Source: Variovorax guangxiensis (lineage in GTDB: Bacteria; Pseudomonadota; Gammaproteobacteria; Burkholderiales; Burkholderiaceae_C). Taken from it: a stretch of 64,000 nt of DNA. Position 1 is the stretch's first letter, and each line of letters starts with the position of its first letter. The notes beneath the pieces were generated by a model. The model made no database searches, had not been told where the DNA came from, and saw only the letters and a program-made list of their open reading frames with translations. Of this stretch, positions 27,968-36,522 are shown piece by piece. A program made the position numbers and the translations under genes. The stretch lies in contig NZ_RXFT01000010.1 of the NCBI RefSeq assembly GCF_003952165.1, positions 62,001 through 126,000 of the forward strand. The letters run 5' to 3'.

Positions 27968-28951
27968 ATGAAAGCCCTCGACTTCGACTGGCGCCCGCTG
28001 CTCCTGGCCCCGGTGCTGGCGCTCGCCGCGTTGCCGCTCACCGGCTCCTTCTCGACCTGGCTCACGCTCACCGTGGCGGGGCTGGCGATGGGCATGATCA
28101 TCTTCATCATCGCCTCGGGCCTCACGCTGGTGTTCGGCCTCATGGACGTGCTGAACTTCGGCCATGGCGTGTTCATCGCGCTGGGCGCCTTCGTGGCCAG
28201 CAGCGTGCTCGGCCTCATGGGCGACTGGACCGGCTCGGGCGAGCTGTGGCGCAACCTCGTCGCGGTGTTCCCGGCGATGCTGGTCGCGATGGCCGTGGCC
28301 GGCGCCGTGGGGCTGGCCTTCGAGCGCTTCATCGTGCGGCCGGTGTACGGCCAGCACCTGAAGCAGATCCTCATCACGATGGGCGGCATGATCATCGGCG
28401 AGGAACTCATCAAGGTGATCTGGGGCCCGGCGCAGATTCCGCTGCCGCTGCCCGAGGCGCTGCGCGGCTCGCTGCTGGTGGGCGACGCGGCCATCAGCAA
28501 GTACCGCCTGCTCGCGGTGGCCGTGGGCGTTGTCGTGTTCGGCGTGCTCGCATGGACACTGGGGCGCACCAAGATCGGCCTGCTCATCCGCGCGGGCGTG
28601 CAGGACCGTGAAATGGTCGAGTCGCTGGGCTACCGCATCGGGCGGCTCTTCGTCGGCGTGTTCGTGGTCGGCAGCGCGCTGGCCGGCCTGGGCGGCGTGA
28701 TGTGGGGCCTCTTCCAGCAGAACCTGGTGCCGCAGATGGGCGCGCAGGTCAATGTGCTGATCTTCATCGTCATCATCATCGGCGGGCTGGGCTCGACGGG
28801 TGGGGCGCTCATCGGCGCGCTGCTGGTGGGGCTGATGACCAACTACGTGGGCTTCCTGCTGCCCACGCTCACGCAGTTCGCGAGCATCTTCCTGATGGTG
28901 GCCGTGCTGCTGTGGCGCCCGCAGGGCGTGTATCCGGTGGCGAACCGCTGA
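27968..28951 (+). CDS. ABC transporter permease, LivH type
   Basis: A 327-residue membrane protein of the branched-chain amino acid permease family with about eight hydrophobic segments; GLMDVLNFGHGVFIALGAF is the typical LivH motif. It forms the membrane channel with the LivM-like subunit. The start lies 20 bp beyond the palindromic element, with AGGAGG in front. Confidence 0.92.
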   Translation: MKALDFDWRPLLLAPVLALAALPLTGSFSTWLTLTVAGLAMGMIIFIIASGLTLVFGLMDVLNFGHGVFIALGAFVASSVLGLMGDWTGSGELWRNLVAVFPAMLVAMAVAGAVGLAFERFIVRPVYGQHLKQILITMGGMIIGEELIKVIWGPAQIPLPLPEALRGSLLVGDAAISKYRLLAVAVGVVVFGVLAWTLGRTKIGLLIRAGVQDREMVESLGYRIGRLFVGVFVVGSALAGLGGVMWGLFQQNLVPQMGAQVNVLIFIVIIIGGLGSTGGALIGALLVGLMTNYVGFLLPTLTQFASIFLMVAVLLWRPQGVYPVANR

Positions 28952-28970
28952 AGAAGAGGAGGAAGAAAAA

Positions 28971-30038
28971 ATGTTCCTGAAACGACTCCTCTCCAACGAC
29001 ATGCCCCGCAGCCGGCTGCTCGCCGTGCTGCTGCTGGCGGTGTTCATCGCGCTGGCCTTCGCGCCATTCATCTTCCCCGGCGTGAAGGCGCTGAGTGTCG
29101 CGGCCAAGATCCTGGTGTTCGTGGTGCTGGTGGCCAGCTTCGATCTGCTGCTGGGCTACACCGGCATCGTGAGCTTCGCGCACACCATGTTCTTCGGCAT
29201 CGGGGCCTACGGCATCGCCATCTCGGCCTCGCGGCTCGGGCCGAACTGGGGCGCGGTGCTGGTCGGGCTGGGCGCGTCGCTGGCGATCTCGCTGGTGCTG
29301 TCGTTCGCCATCGGCCTTTTCTCGCTGCGGGTGCGCGCGATCTTCTTCGCGATGATCACGCTGGCCGTGGCTTCGGCCTTCCAGACGCTGGCTTCGCAGC
29401 TTTCCGACTTCACCGGCGGCGAGGATGGCCTGACCTTCAAGCTGCCCGAGCTGATCTCGCCGAGCTTCGAGTTCGCGGAAGAGCCTTTCCTCGGCGTTTC
29501 GCTCGACGGCAGGCTGCTTTGCTACTACCTGCTGTTCGTGGCGGCGGTGGTGCTGGTGCTGGCGCTGCTGCGCATCGTGAACTCGCCCTTCGGCCGCGTG
29601 CTGCAGGCCATCCGCGAGAACGAGTTCCGCGCCGAAGCCATCGGCTACCGCGTGGTGGTCTACCGCACCACGGCCGCCGTGCTGTCGGCGCTCTTCGCCA
29701 CGCTGGCTGGCGCGATGCTGGCGATCTGGCTGCGCTACAACGGGCCGGATACCTCGCTGAGCTTCGAGATCATGATCGACGTGCTGCTGATCGTGGTGAT
29801 CGGCGGCATGGGCACCATCTACGGCGCGGCCATCGGCGCGGTGCTGTTCGTGGTGGCGCAGAGTTATCTGCAGGACCTGCTGCGCATCGGCAACGAGGCC
29901 GCCAGCGGCCTGCCATGGCTGGCCGCGCTGCTGTCGCCCGACCGCTGGCTGCTGTGGCTGGGCGTGCTGTTCGTGCTGTCCGTCTATTACTTCCCGACTG
30001 GCATCGTCGGAAAACTGCGTGCAAGGGCTGCGCGATGA
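28971..30038 (+). CDS. ABC transporter permease, LivM type
   Basis: A 355-residue LivM-like permease, with the family motif LLLGYTGIVSFAHTMFFGIGAYG and a cytoplasmic loop AIRENEFRAEAIGY that contacts the ATPases. A GGAGGAA ribosome site precedes the ATG. Its stop overlaps the start of the hydrolase gene (ATGA), so hydrolase and transporter are translated together. Confidence 0.92.
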   Translation: MFLKRLLSNDMPRSRLLAVLLLAVFIALAFAPFIFPGVKALSVAAKILVFVVLVASFDLLLGYTGIVSFAHTMFFGIGAYGIAISASRLGPNWGAVLVGLGASLAISLVLSFAIGLFSLRVRAIFFAMITLAVASAFQTLASQLSDFTGGEDGLTFKLPELISPSFEFAEEPFLGVSLDGRLLCYYLLFVAAVVLVLALLRIVNSPFGRVLQAIRENEFRAEAIGYRVVVYRTTAAVLSALFATLAGAMLAIWLRYNGPDTSLSFEIMIDVLLIVVIGGMGTIYGAAIGAVLFVVAQSYLQDLLRIGNEAASGLPWLAALLSPDRWLLWLGVLFVLSVYYFPTGIVGKLRARAAR

Positions 30039-30925
30039 GCGACAACAACAATCTGATTCCGCTTTCCCGCTACGCGCAGCTCGCCGGCCGCGAGATCCAT
30101 TGGCTCGAATGGGGCTCGCCCGAGGCGCCCGTGGTCATCGCCTGGCATGGCCTTGCGCGCACAGGGCGCGACATGGACGAACTGGCGCAGCACTTCGCCT
30201 TGCGCGGCTTCCGCGTGATCTGCCCCGACACCATCGGCCGCGGCCTGAGCCAGTGGAGCCCGCTGCCGGACGAGGAATACAAGCTCTCGTTCTACGCGCG
30301 CATCGCCAATGCGCTGTGCGACGAACTGCGGCTGGGGCGCGTGCACTGGGTCGGCACTTCGATGGGCGGGGCCATCGGCACCGTCTGCGCCTCGGGCCTG
30401 TTCGAGCCGCGCATGAAGGCGCGCATCGCGAGCCTGGTGCTCAACGACAACGCACCCGAACTGGCGCAGCCGGCCATCGAGCGCATCCGCGCCTATGCGG
30501 GCGAGCCACCGGCCTTCGACACGGTGGCCGAACTCGAAGCCTTCTTCCGCACCGTCTACAAGCCCTACGGCTGGCTCAGCGACGCGCAATGGCGCCGGCT
30601 GACCGAGACCTCCACGCGCCGGCTGCCCGACGGCCGTGTGACGCCGCACTACGACCCGGCCATGGTCCGGCAGTTCAGCGCGCACGACAACGACTACCTG
30701 ATCTGGCCGCACTACGACGCCATCGAAGTGCCGGTGCTTTGCCTGCGCGGAGCCGAGTCCGACCTGGTGGTGCCCGGCGTGGTCGAGGAGATGAAGCGGC
30801 GCGGTCCCGGCGCGGCCGGCCGGCTGCGGGTGATCGAAGTTCCTGCCTGCGGTCACGCGCCCGCGCTGAACGTGCCGGAACAACTTGATCCCATCGAGGG
30901 GTTTATCCGCGCCGCCGGCCGCTGA
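30035..30925 (+). CDS. Alpha/beta hydrolase
   Basis: A 296-residue cytosolic alpha/beta-hydrolase-1 protein without signal peptide. It has the oxyanion HG (AWHGLARTG), nucleophile elbow GTSMGG, an acid in the SDLVVPG loop and the catalytic histidine in CGHAP. Its start overlaps the livM-like stop, so it probably acts on what the transporter brings in. With a PHB depolymerase in the same cluster, an intracellular esterase for hydroxyacid oligomers is an attractive guess, but the fold alone allows lactonase, esterase or C-C hydrolase activity. Confidence 0.82.
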   Translation: MSDNNNLIPLSRYAQLAGREIHWLEWGSPEAPVVIAWHGLARTGRDMDELAQHFALRGFRVICPDTIGRGLSQWSPLPDEEYKLSFYARIANALCDELRLGRVHWVGTSMGGAIGTVCASGLFEPRMKARIASLVLNDNAPELAQPAIERIRAYAGEPPAFDTVAELEAFFRTVYKPYGWLSDAQWRRLTETSTRRLPDGRVTPHYDPAMVRQFSAHDNDYLIWPHYDAIEVPVLCLRGAESDLVVPGVVEEMKRRGPGAAGRLRVIEVPACGHAPALNVPEQLDPIEGFIRAAGR

Positions 30926-30990
30926 GGCAGCGGCGGCGTGACAATCGCCGCCCACCTCAACCACAAGGCCGACCACAGGCCTCGAACACC

Positions 30991-31497
30991 ATGGCGCTCT
31001 CGATGTACGACCTGTCCGTGCCCGTCTTCACGCGCGGACTCGGCCAGCTCACCCATATCCTCGACAAGAGCCTCGCGCATGCGAAGGCCAACGGCATCGA
31101 CCCGGCCGAGCTGGTCGATGCACGCCTCGCGCCCGACATGCTCACGCTGGTCGGCCAGATCCAGCGCGCCAGCGATGCCTCCAAGCTCGGCACGGCCCGC
31201 ATCGCCGGCGTCACCGCGCCTAGCTTCCCCGACGAGGAAAAGACCTGGGACGACCTGGTCGCGCGCATCGCGAAGACGCAGGACTTCCTGGCAACGGTCG
31301 ACCGCGCGCTGATCGACGGCCACGAAGACCGCCCGGTGACCATCAAGACCCGCGAAGGCGAGGCGACCTTCACGGCGCAGCGCTACCTGTTGCAGTTCGC
31401 AGTGCCCAATTTCTTCTTCCACGTGACCACGGCCTACGACGTGCTGCGCCACAAGGGCATGCCCATCGGCAAGATGGACTACCTGGGCAAGTTCTGA
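30991..31497 (+). CDS. DUF1993 family protein
   Basis: A 168-residue cytosolic protein of the DUF1993 family: MALSMYDLSVPVFTRGL at the start, a helical body, and FFFHVTTAYDVLRHKG near the end, a DinB-like four-helix pattern. Biochemical role is unknown. It follows the hydrolase gene by 65 bp in the same direction but need not belong to that operon. Confidence 0.8.
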   Translation: MALSMYDLSVPVFTRGLGQLTHILDKSLAHAKANGIDPAELVDARLAPDMLTLVGQIQRASDASKLGTARIAGVTAPSFPDEEKTWDDLVARIAKTQDFLATVDRALIDGHEDRPVTIKTREGEATFTAQRYLLQFAVPNFFFHVTTAYDVLRHKGMPIGKMDYLGKF

Positions 31498-31549
31498 CCT
31501 GGGCGGCCCATCACGCCGCCGGGACAAAGTTCAAATTGCCGTGACACAT

Positions 31550-31568
31550 GCGCACGCAGCGCGTGCGC
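31550..31568. promoter_or_regulatory. Perfect 8-bp palindrome in the leader of the thioredoxin-like gene
   Basis: GCGCACGC-AGC-GCGTGCGC lies 57 bp before the thioredoxin-like gene. It could be an operator or an mRNA hairpin. There is no T-run, so it is not a terminator. Confidence 0.35.
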
Positions 31569-31624
31569 CGCGAACAATCGCGCCTGACCGCTGTCGGTCT
31601 GACACACGAGCGAGGTTTGCGATC

Positions 31625-32194
31625 ATGAACATGATGTCCAGAAGGGCGTTCTCGGGGCTCGCCGCAGGTGCCTCCGCCCTGGCGGCAGCCGCGGGTGGCG
31701 CCTGGCCGGCACACAGCGCGCTGGCCGCCTCGCCGGGGCTGCGCGACTACGGCAAGGCCCCCGAATTCACTGGTATCGACAAGTGGCTCAACTCCGAGCC
31801 GCTCACCATGAAGGGGCTGTCCGGCAAGGTGGTGCTGGTCGACTTCTGGACTTATTCCTGCATCAACTGCATTCGCACGCTGCCGCACGTGGTGCGCTGG
31901 TACGAGACGTACAAGGACCGGGGCTTCACCGTGGTGGGCGTGCATTCGCCCGAGTTCGCCTACGAGAAGCTCACGCGCAACGTGCAGGACGCGATCGAGC
32001 GCTTCAACATCCGCTACCCGGTGGCGCAGGACAACGGATTCGCCACCTGGCGGGCCTACAGCAACCAGTACTGGCCCGCGTTCTACCTGGCCGACAGCAG
32101 CGGGCAGGTGATGCGGCAGCATTTCGGCGAAGGGGAGTACGCCGAGATGGAGGCTGCGATCCAGGCGCTGCTGGCACGCAGGCCGGCAGCCTGA
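31625..32194 (+). CDS. Exported thioredoxin-like protein with Tat-type signal
   Basis: A 189-residue protein. The N-terminus carries SRRAFSG before a long alanine-rich hydrophobic stretch, a twin-arginine-like export signal. The thioredoxin fold has the active site SCINC in WTYSCINCIRTLP, the pattern seen in the redoxin domain of DipZ/TlpA-like proteins, and a cis-proline in YWPAFYLAD. It likely performs thiol-disulfide exchange or peroxide reduction in the periplasm. Confidence 0.85.
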   Translation: MNMMSRRAFSGLAAGASALAAAAGGAWPAHSALAASPGLRDYGKAPEFTGIDKWLNSEPLTMKGLSGKVVLVDFWTYSCINCIRTLPHVVRWYETYKDRGFTVVGVHSPEFAYEKLTRNVQDAIERFNIRYPVAQDNGFATWRAYSNQYWPAFYLADSSGQVMRQHFGEGEYAEMEAAIQALLARRPAA

Positions 32195-32201
32195 GCCAGG
32201 A

Positions 32202-33332
32202 TCAATTTGCCGATTCGAGGATGCGCCGTACCGCCGCCTTGCCCGCGGGCGTGAGCACCGGGCCGAGCTCGGCGTAGGGCACTTCGATCTCGATCTCGCA
32301 GCCGTTGCCGTAGGCGGGCTGGGCGAAGCGCATGCCCTTGGCTTCCAGCGTCAGGTCGTAGTAGGCGCCTTCTTCGTAGTTGGGCCGGCAGTTGTCCTCG
32401 GCCTTCGACGCGTCGATGCCCGCGTAGCGGAACAGGAAGCGGCGCAGCTTCGGCGTCATCGAGCCGCCTCCGGTGCCGGATAGCCGTCCCTCGGCCGGAC
32501 GCGACTTCGACAGCGAGCGCAGGCCGAACCAGGACCATGGGTCGACCTGCCTGCCCGTCTGCAGGTCCCAGGTGCGATGGAACCAGGAGATCCCGTTGCG
32601 GCCCATGCCGGCCGCCCAGGTGTAGTTGCGGATGCTGAGCCACTGCGAGCTCCAGTAGGACGGATCGGCGGTGTTCTCGTCTTCCGCCGGTACGCCGACC
32701 CGCCCGAGGAACTCGCGGCGCTTGTCGAAGTACTCCTTGATCGTGTCCTTGCTGGTGTCGAAGTCGCGGCGCAGCTCGCGGTTGATGGCTGCCAGCGTGG
32801 GCTCGGGGCCGGAGAGTTCGATGGTTTCCTGGCCGGCGAAGCGCAGGCGGCGGAAGCTGCGGCCGGGCGCGAATTCTTCTTTCTTCCCGGTCTCGATCTT
32901 CGGCGGTGCTTCGAGCAGGCCCGCATAGCCGTCGCTGCCGCAGGCCTTGTCGCCACCCGTGGCGTCGGACAGGTCGAGCCGGATCGGCAGCGTCACGGGC
33001 GCACCCTTCACGCTCTTCCAGGTGCCGCTCAGCGTGTTGCCCTTGGCGGGGTCGAGCGACCACAGGCCGGTGTCGCCGGCTTCATGCCAGAAGCTGTCTT
33101 TCTCGACGCGGCTCAGCGGGATCGCCTTCTTGTACTGCTTGTAGAAGTAGCTGCCGCTCGGGAACTCGGCGTTGAAGCAGGCCACGATGGCCTTGGTGCC
33201 GAGCGTGCCTTCCCATACGCCCTTGGGTACGTCGATATTTGCTGCCGCGCAGGTGAGCAGGGGTAGCAGCGCAAGCGGGCCTGCCAGGCACCGGGCGCGA
33301 AGCCGATCGGTTCCGTTCGGATGCCCTCTCAC
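32202..33332 (-). CDS. Secreted protein of unknown function, coupled to hemH
   Basis: A 376-residue protein starting at a GTG that overlaps the hemH stop (GTGA). A hydrophobic signal (LAGPLALLPLLTCAAAN) leads to a mature chain with no domain I can name; it is rich in aromatic and charged residues and contains paired cysteines (ACFN, ACGS, DNCRP, NGCEI). It is translated after ferrochelatase, perhaps only by operon economy. The 3' end faces the thioredoxin-like gene with a 7-bp gap. Confidence 0.7.
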   Translation of the reverse strand: MRGHPNGTDRLRARCLAGPLALLPLLTCAAANIDVPKGVWEGTLGTKAIVACFNAEFPSGSYFYKQYKKAIPLSRVEKDSFWHEAGDTGLWSLDPAKGNTLSGTWKSVKGAPVTLPIRLDLSDATGGDKACGSDGYAGLLEAPPKIETGKKEEFAPGRSFRRLRFAGQETIELSGPEPTLAAINRELRRDFDTSKDTIKEYFDKRREFLGRVGVPAEDENTADPSYWSSQWLSIRNYTWAAGMGRNGISWFHRTWDLQTGRQVDPWSWFGLRSLSKSRPAEGRLSGTGGGSMTPKLRRFLFRYAGIDASKAEDNCRPNYEEGAYYDLTLEAKGMRFAQPAYGNGCEIEIEVPYAELGPVLTPAGKAAVRRILESAN

Positions 33333-34363
33333 TTGGCGTGCGCTCCTTGCGTAGGCCAGCCCGCCAGGTTGCGCTCGGCGATGCCCGCGAGCGCGGTGAT
33401 CCATGCCGGGCTGTCGTTCAGGCAGGGGATGTAGCTGAAGGCTTCGCCGCCCGCGTGCAGGAAGGCTTCGCGGCCTTCCATGGCGATTTCTTCGAGCGTC
33501 TCGAGGCAGTCGGCCGGGAAGCCCGGGCAGACCACGTCGACGCGCTTCACGCCGGAGGCGCCGAGTTCGCGCAGCGTGGGCTCGGTGTAGGGTTCCAGCC
33601 ATTTGGCCTTGCCGAAGCGCGACTGGAAGGTCACGCGGTACTGGGCACTCGAAAGGCCCAGCCGCGTTGCGAGCAGGCGCGCGGTTTCGGTGCACTGCGC
33701 CTGGTACGGATCGCCCAGCGCGATGTTGCGCGCGGGAATGCCGTGGAAGCTCATCAGCAGCACCTCGCCGCGGCCTTCGGTTTTCCAGTGCTTCTCGATG
33801 CTCTGCGCGAGCGCCTCGATGTAGGCCGGGTCGTCGTGGTAGTCGTTGACGAAGCGGAACTCGGGCACGCGGCGCTGCTTGCGGCTCCACGCGTTCACCG
33901 CGTCGATCACGCTCGCGGTGGTGGTGCCCGAATACTGGGGGTAGGCCTGCAGCACCAGCACGCGGGTGGCGCCTTCGGCCTGCAGCGCGTCGAGCCGGGA
34001 GGCGATGGAGGGGCTGGCGTAGCGCATCGCGTCGCGCACCCCCACGTGGTGGCCGCGCTCGCCTAGCCAGCCGGCCAGCAGCGTGGCCTGCTTCTGCGTC
34101 CACACTTTCAGCGGCGAGCCTTCGCGCATCCAGATGCTCGCGTACTTGGCGGCCGACTTGGCCGGGCGCGTGCGAAGGATGATGCCGTGCAGGATCGGCG
34201 CCCAGAGCAGCTTCGGGATCTCGACCACGCGGGGGTCGCCCAGGAAATCGGCGAGGTAGGGGCGCACGGCTGCTGCTGTGGGGGCATCAGGTGAGCCGAG
34301 GTTGCACCAGAGCACTGCGGTGCGCGGGGTACTCGGGGGAGCGTTCTCGTGAGTCGAAGGCAT
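33329..34363 (-). CDS. hemH: Ferrochelatase
   Basis: A 344-residue ferrochelatase, which inserts Fe2+ into protoporphyrin IX at the last step of protohaem synthesis. It shows VLWCNLGSPDAP at the start, the VLQAYPQYSGTTTASV segment, LLMSFHGIP with the catalytic histidine, TFQSRFGKAKWLEPYT and the CPGFPADCLETLEEI motif. The start region faces the HAD gene with only a 15-bp gap, so promoters of the two divergent genes must lie inside each other's coding start. Confidence 0.96.
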   Translation of the reverse strand: MPSTHENAPPSTPRTAVLWCNLGSPDAPTAAAVRPYLADFLGDPRVVEIPKLLWAPILHGIILRTRPAKSAAKYASIWMREGSPLKVWTQKQATLLAGWLGERGHHVGVRDAMRYASPSIASRLDALQAEGATRVLVLQAYPQYSGTTTASVIDAVNAWSRKQRRVPEFRFVNDYHDDPAYIEALAQSIEKHWKTEGRGEVLLMSFHGIPARNIALGDPYQAQCTETARLLATRLGLSSAQYRVTFQSRFGKAKWLEPYTEPTLRELGASGVKRVDVVCPGFPADCLETLEEIAMEGREAFLHAGGEAFSYIPCLNDSPAWITALAGIAERNLAGWPTQGAHAK

Positions 34364-34378
34364 GCGATATTCTCGGGC

Positions 34379-35110
34379 ATGACTTCCGCTTCCCCGGCGC
34401 CCGCGGGCGCCGCGCCTCTCGATCTCAAGCGTATTTCGGCGATCTCGCTGGACCTCGACGACACCCTCTGGCCGATCTGGCCGACCATCGAACGCGCCGA
34501 GGCCGTGCTGCATGCGTGGCTGCTGCGCGAGGCGCCCAAGACGGCCAGCCTGCTGATGACGCCGGGCATCCTGCGCGAGCTGCGCGAAGCCACCGCCAAG
34601 GAGCGTTCGGATCTCGCGCATGACCTGAGCGCGCTGCGCCGCGAGTCGATACGCACCGCGCTCACCCGCGCGGGCGAAGACCCGGCGCTGGCCGACCCGG
34701 CCTTCGACGCCTTCTTTGCCGAGCGCCAGCGCGTGACGCTCTACGACGACGCGCTTCCGGCGCTGAAGTGGCTCAGCGAGCGCTATCCGCTGGTGGCCAT
34801 CTCCAACGGCAACGCCGACATCCAGAAGACCGGCGTGGGCCGCTGGTTCCGCACCGCCTTCAACGCGCGCGCCTTCGGCAGCGGCAAGCCGCACGCGCCG
34901 ATCTTCCGCGCCGCGGCCGCGTCGGTCGGCCTGCTGCCCAGGGACGTGCTGCACGTGGGCGACGATGCCGAGCTGGACGTGGTCGGCGCGCTCAACGCCG
35001 GCATGCAGGCCGCCTGGCTGGTGCGCGACGAGCGGCCCTGGGTGCACGGTGCGCGGCCGCAGCTGATCGTGCCCAACCTGCACGCGTTGTGCATGGCACT
35101 GGGCGGCTGA
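34379..35110 (+). CDS. HAD-family hydrolase
   Basis: A 243-residue HAD-superfamily phosphatase: motif I DLDDTLW, motif II SNG in AISNGNADI, the lysine in GSGKPHAP and motif IV HVGDDAELDVVGA. The cap is of the helical subclass I type. A GTG at 34349, preceded by GGGGGAG at good spacing, would add ten residues and make the gene overlap the start of divergent hemH; the ATG at 34379 has a weaker ribosome site. The substrate is unknown. Confidence 0.88.
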   Translation: MTSASPAPAGAAPLDLKRISAISLDLDDTLWPIWPTIERAEAVLHAWLLREAPKTASLLMTPGILRELREATAKERSDLAHDLSALRRESIRTALTRAGEDPALADPAFDAFFAERQRVTLYDDALPALKWLSERYPLVAISNGNADIQKTGVGRWFRTAFNARAFGSGKPHAPIFRAAAASVGLLPRDVLHVGDDAELDVVGALNAGMQAAWLVRDERPWVHGARPQLIVPNLHALCMALGG

Positions 35111-35114
35111 GGCG

Positions 35115-35420
35115 TCAGGCGAAGACTGGTCTGAAGAAGCTGCGCTCGTAGCTCACGATGCAGCGGGTTTCCTCCGCGTACTTGAATGCGGCCTGGCATT
35201 CCGGGTCCTGCATCGAGTCGGCGCGGTACTTCTCATAGGCGGCCAGGCTCGGGAAGGTGAACATCGCGAGCGCCACGTTGTTCGTGCCCTCCGAGGGCAG
35301 GAAGTAGCCGTGGTGCTTGCCGCCGAACTTCTCGACCAGCGGGATCCAGAGCTTGCCGTAGTGCTCGAATTCCTTGAGCTTGTAGGCGTCGACGATGTAG
35401 CGCAGGTAGCAGGTGACCAT
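35115..35420 (-). CDS. NIPSNAP family protein
   Basis: A 101-residue protein of the NIPSNAP fold (dimeric alpha-beta barrel): RYIVDAYKLKEFEHYGKLW at the start and RSFFRPV at the end. These are small soluble proteins of uncertain role. It converges with the HAD gene and is divergent from the LysE-type exporter gene. Confidence 0.85.
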   Translation of the reverse strand: MVTCYLRYIVDAYKLKEFEHYGKLWIPLVEKFGGKHHGYFLPSEGTNNVALAMFTFPSLAAYEKYRADSMQDPECQAAFKYAEETRCIVSYERSFFRPVFA

Positions 35421-35550
35421 GGGAGTCCGTCTTTCGGGATGGGGGTAGAGGGGTATTGGCGCGGCGTCTGCAGCCGCGCGCGGGGCTGACTATAGTTTCC
35501 GGGCTGTTGTCCCAAACCTCCGCGGCCTTGCGCCGAACAGGAACCCCGAA

Positions 35551-36192
35551 GTGCATCTCTCCAACTGGCTTCTGTTTTGCGGCGTCACGCTGCTCGTCGT
35601 CTTCACACCCGGGCCGGCCGTGCTGCTCGCGGTCTCGAACTCGATGAGCGTCGGCCCGCGACGGGCAATGATCAGTTCGCTGGGCAACGCCGCCGGGCTT
35701 TTCATGGTGTCGGCCGCCGCGATGGCGGGGTTGGGCGTGGTGCTCTCCACCTCGGCCCATGCCTTCATGGTGCTGAAGCTGGCCGGTGCGGCCTACCTGA
35801 TCTACCTGGGCATCAAGCAATGGCGCAGCCAGGGCAGCGTGTTCGCCGACGTGCAGGGCGGTCCGTCCGCCGGCGCTCCGCGTTCGAGCTGGCGCCTCTT
35901 CGGCCACGGGATGACGGTCGCGCTGACCAATCCCAAGGGCATCCTTTTCTTCTCGGCTCTGTTCCCGCAGTTCCTGACGCAGGACGCGCCCATCCTCACG
36001 CAGTTCGCGGTGCTGACCGGCACCTTCGCCGCTGCCTCGGTGGTCGCCCACTCGTTCTATGTGCTGCTGGCGCGCCTGTTGCGCAGGCAGCTCTCCGATC
36101 CGCGTCGCACGCGCATCTTCAACAAGGTGTCGGGCGGGGCCTTCGTGCTGCTGGGGCTGAGCCTGCTTCGGCTGCGCAACAAGGCGGCCTGA
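35551..36192 (+). CDS. LysE/RhtB family amino-acid exporter
   Basis: A 213-residue membrane protein with about six hydrophobic segments and the family motif VVFTPGPAVLLAVSNSMSVGPRRA near the start and NPKGILFFSALFPQF in the second half. Members export amino acids or homoserine lactones. The GTG start at 35551 follows AGGAA at good spacing. Confidence 0.9.
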   Translation: MHLSNWLLFCGVTLLVVFTPGPAVLLAVSNSMSVGPRRAMISSLGNAAGLFMVSAAAMAGLGVVLSTSAHAFMVLKLAGAAYLIYLGIKQWRSQGSVFADVQGGPSAGAPRSSWRLFGHGMTVALTNPKGILFFSALFPQFLTQDAPILTQFAVLTGTFAAASVVAHSFYVLLARLLRRQLSDPRRTRIFNKVSGGAFVLLGLSLLRLRNKAA

Positions 36193-36204
36193 TCTCGCCT
36201 TTTC

Positions 36205-36513
36205 TCAGTCGAGCCCGAAGCGCTCGCGCAGCGCCGTGCAGAAGTCGGCGGTGCCGCTGATCGACAGGGTAATAGTGTCGTAGCGCGGGTCGTCCTCGCT
36301 CGATTCCTGCAGGTCGTAGTCCCACAGGCCGCCTTCGTCGAGGGCGCCGCGTGCATCCGGAAAGGCGGCCTCGGCCCAGGCCAGTACGCGGGCGACTTCG
36401 GCCCGTACTTCGGGCGTCTTGTCGGGCGAGGTCGAGGCCATGGCGTCGAAGGTGCCGTGGCCTTCGGTGTCTTCGCTGTAGTCGAAGTCGAGATAGCGCA
36501 GTCCGGTCGTCAT
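36205..36513 (-). CDS. Small acidic protein downstream of hpnE, unknown
   Basis: A 102-residue acidic protein with no recognised domain. It starts 9 bp after the hpnE stop on the same strand, so it is probably the last gene of the hpnC-hpnD-hpnE operon. No signal peptide or membrane segment is visible. Confidence 0.65.
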   Translation of the reverse strand: MTTGLRYLDFDYSEDTEGHGTFDAMASTSPDKTPEVRAEVARVLAWAEAAFPDARGALDEGGLWDYDLQESSEDDPRYDTITLSISGTADFCTALRERFGLD

Positions 36514-36522
36514 GGCGTCGAT

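Noticed and set aside
31550..31568. Terminator after the DUF1993 gene
   Set aside because: The palindrome is perfect but not followed by T, and lies closer to the next gene; kept only as a possible regulatory site.
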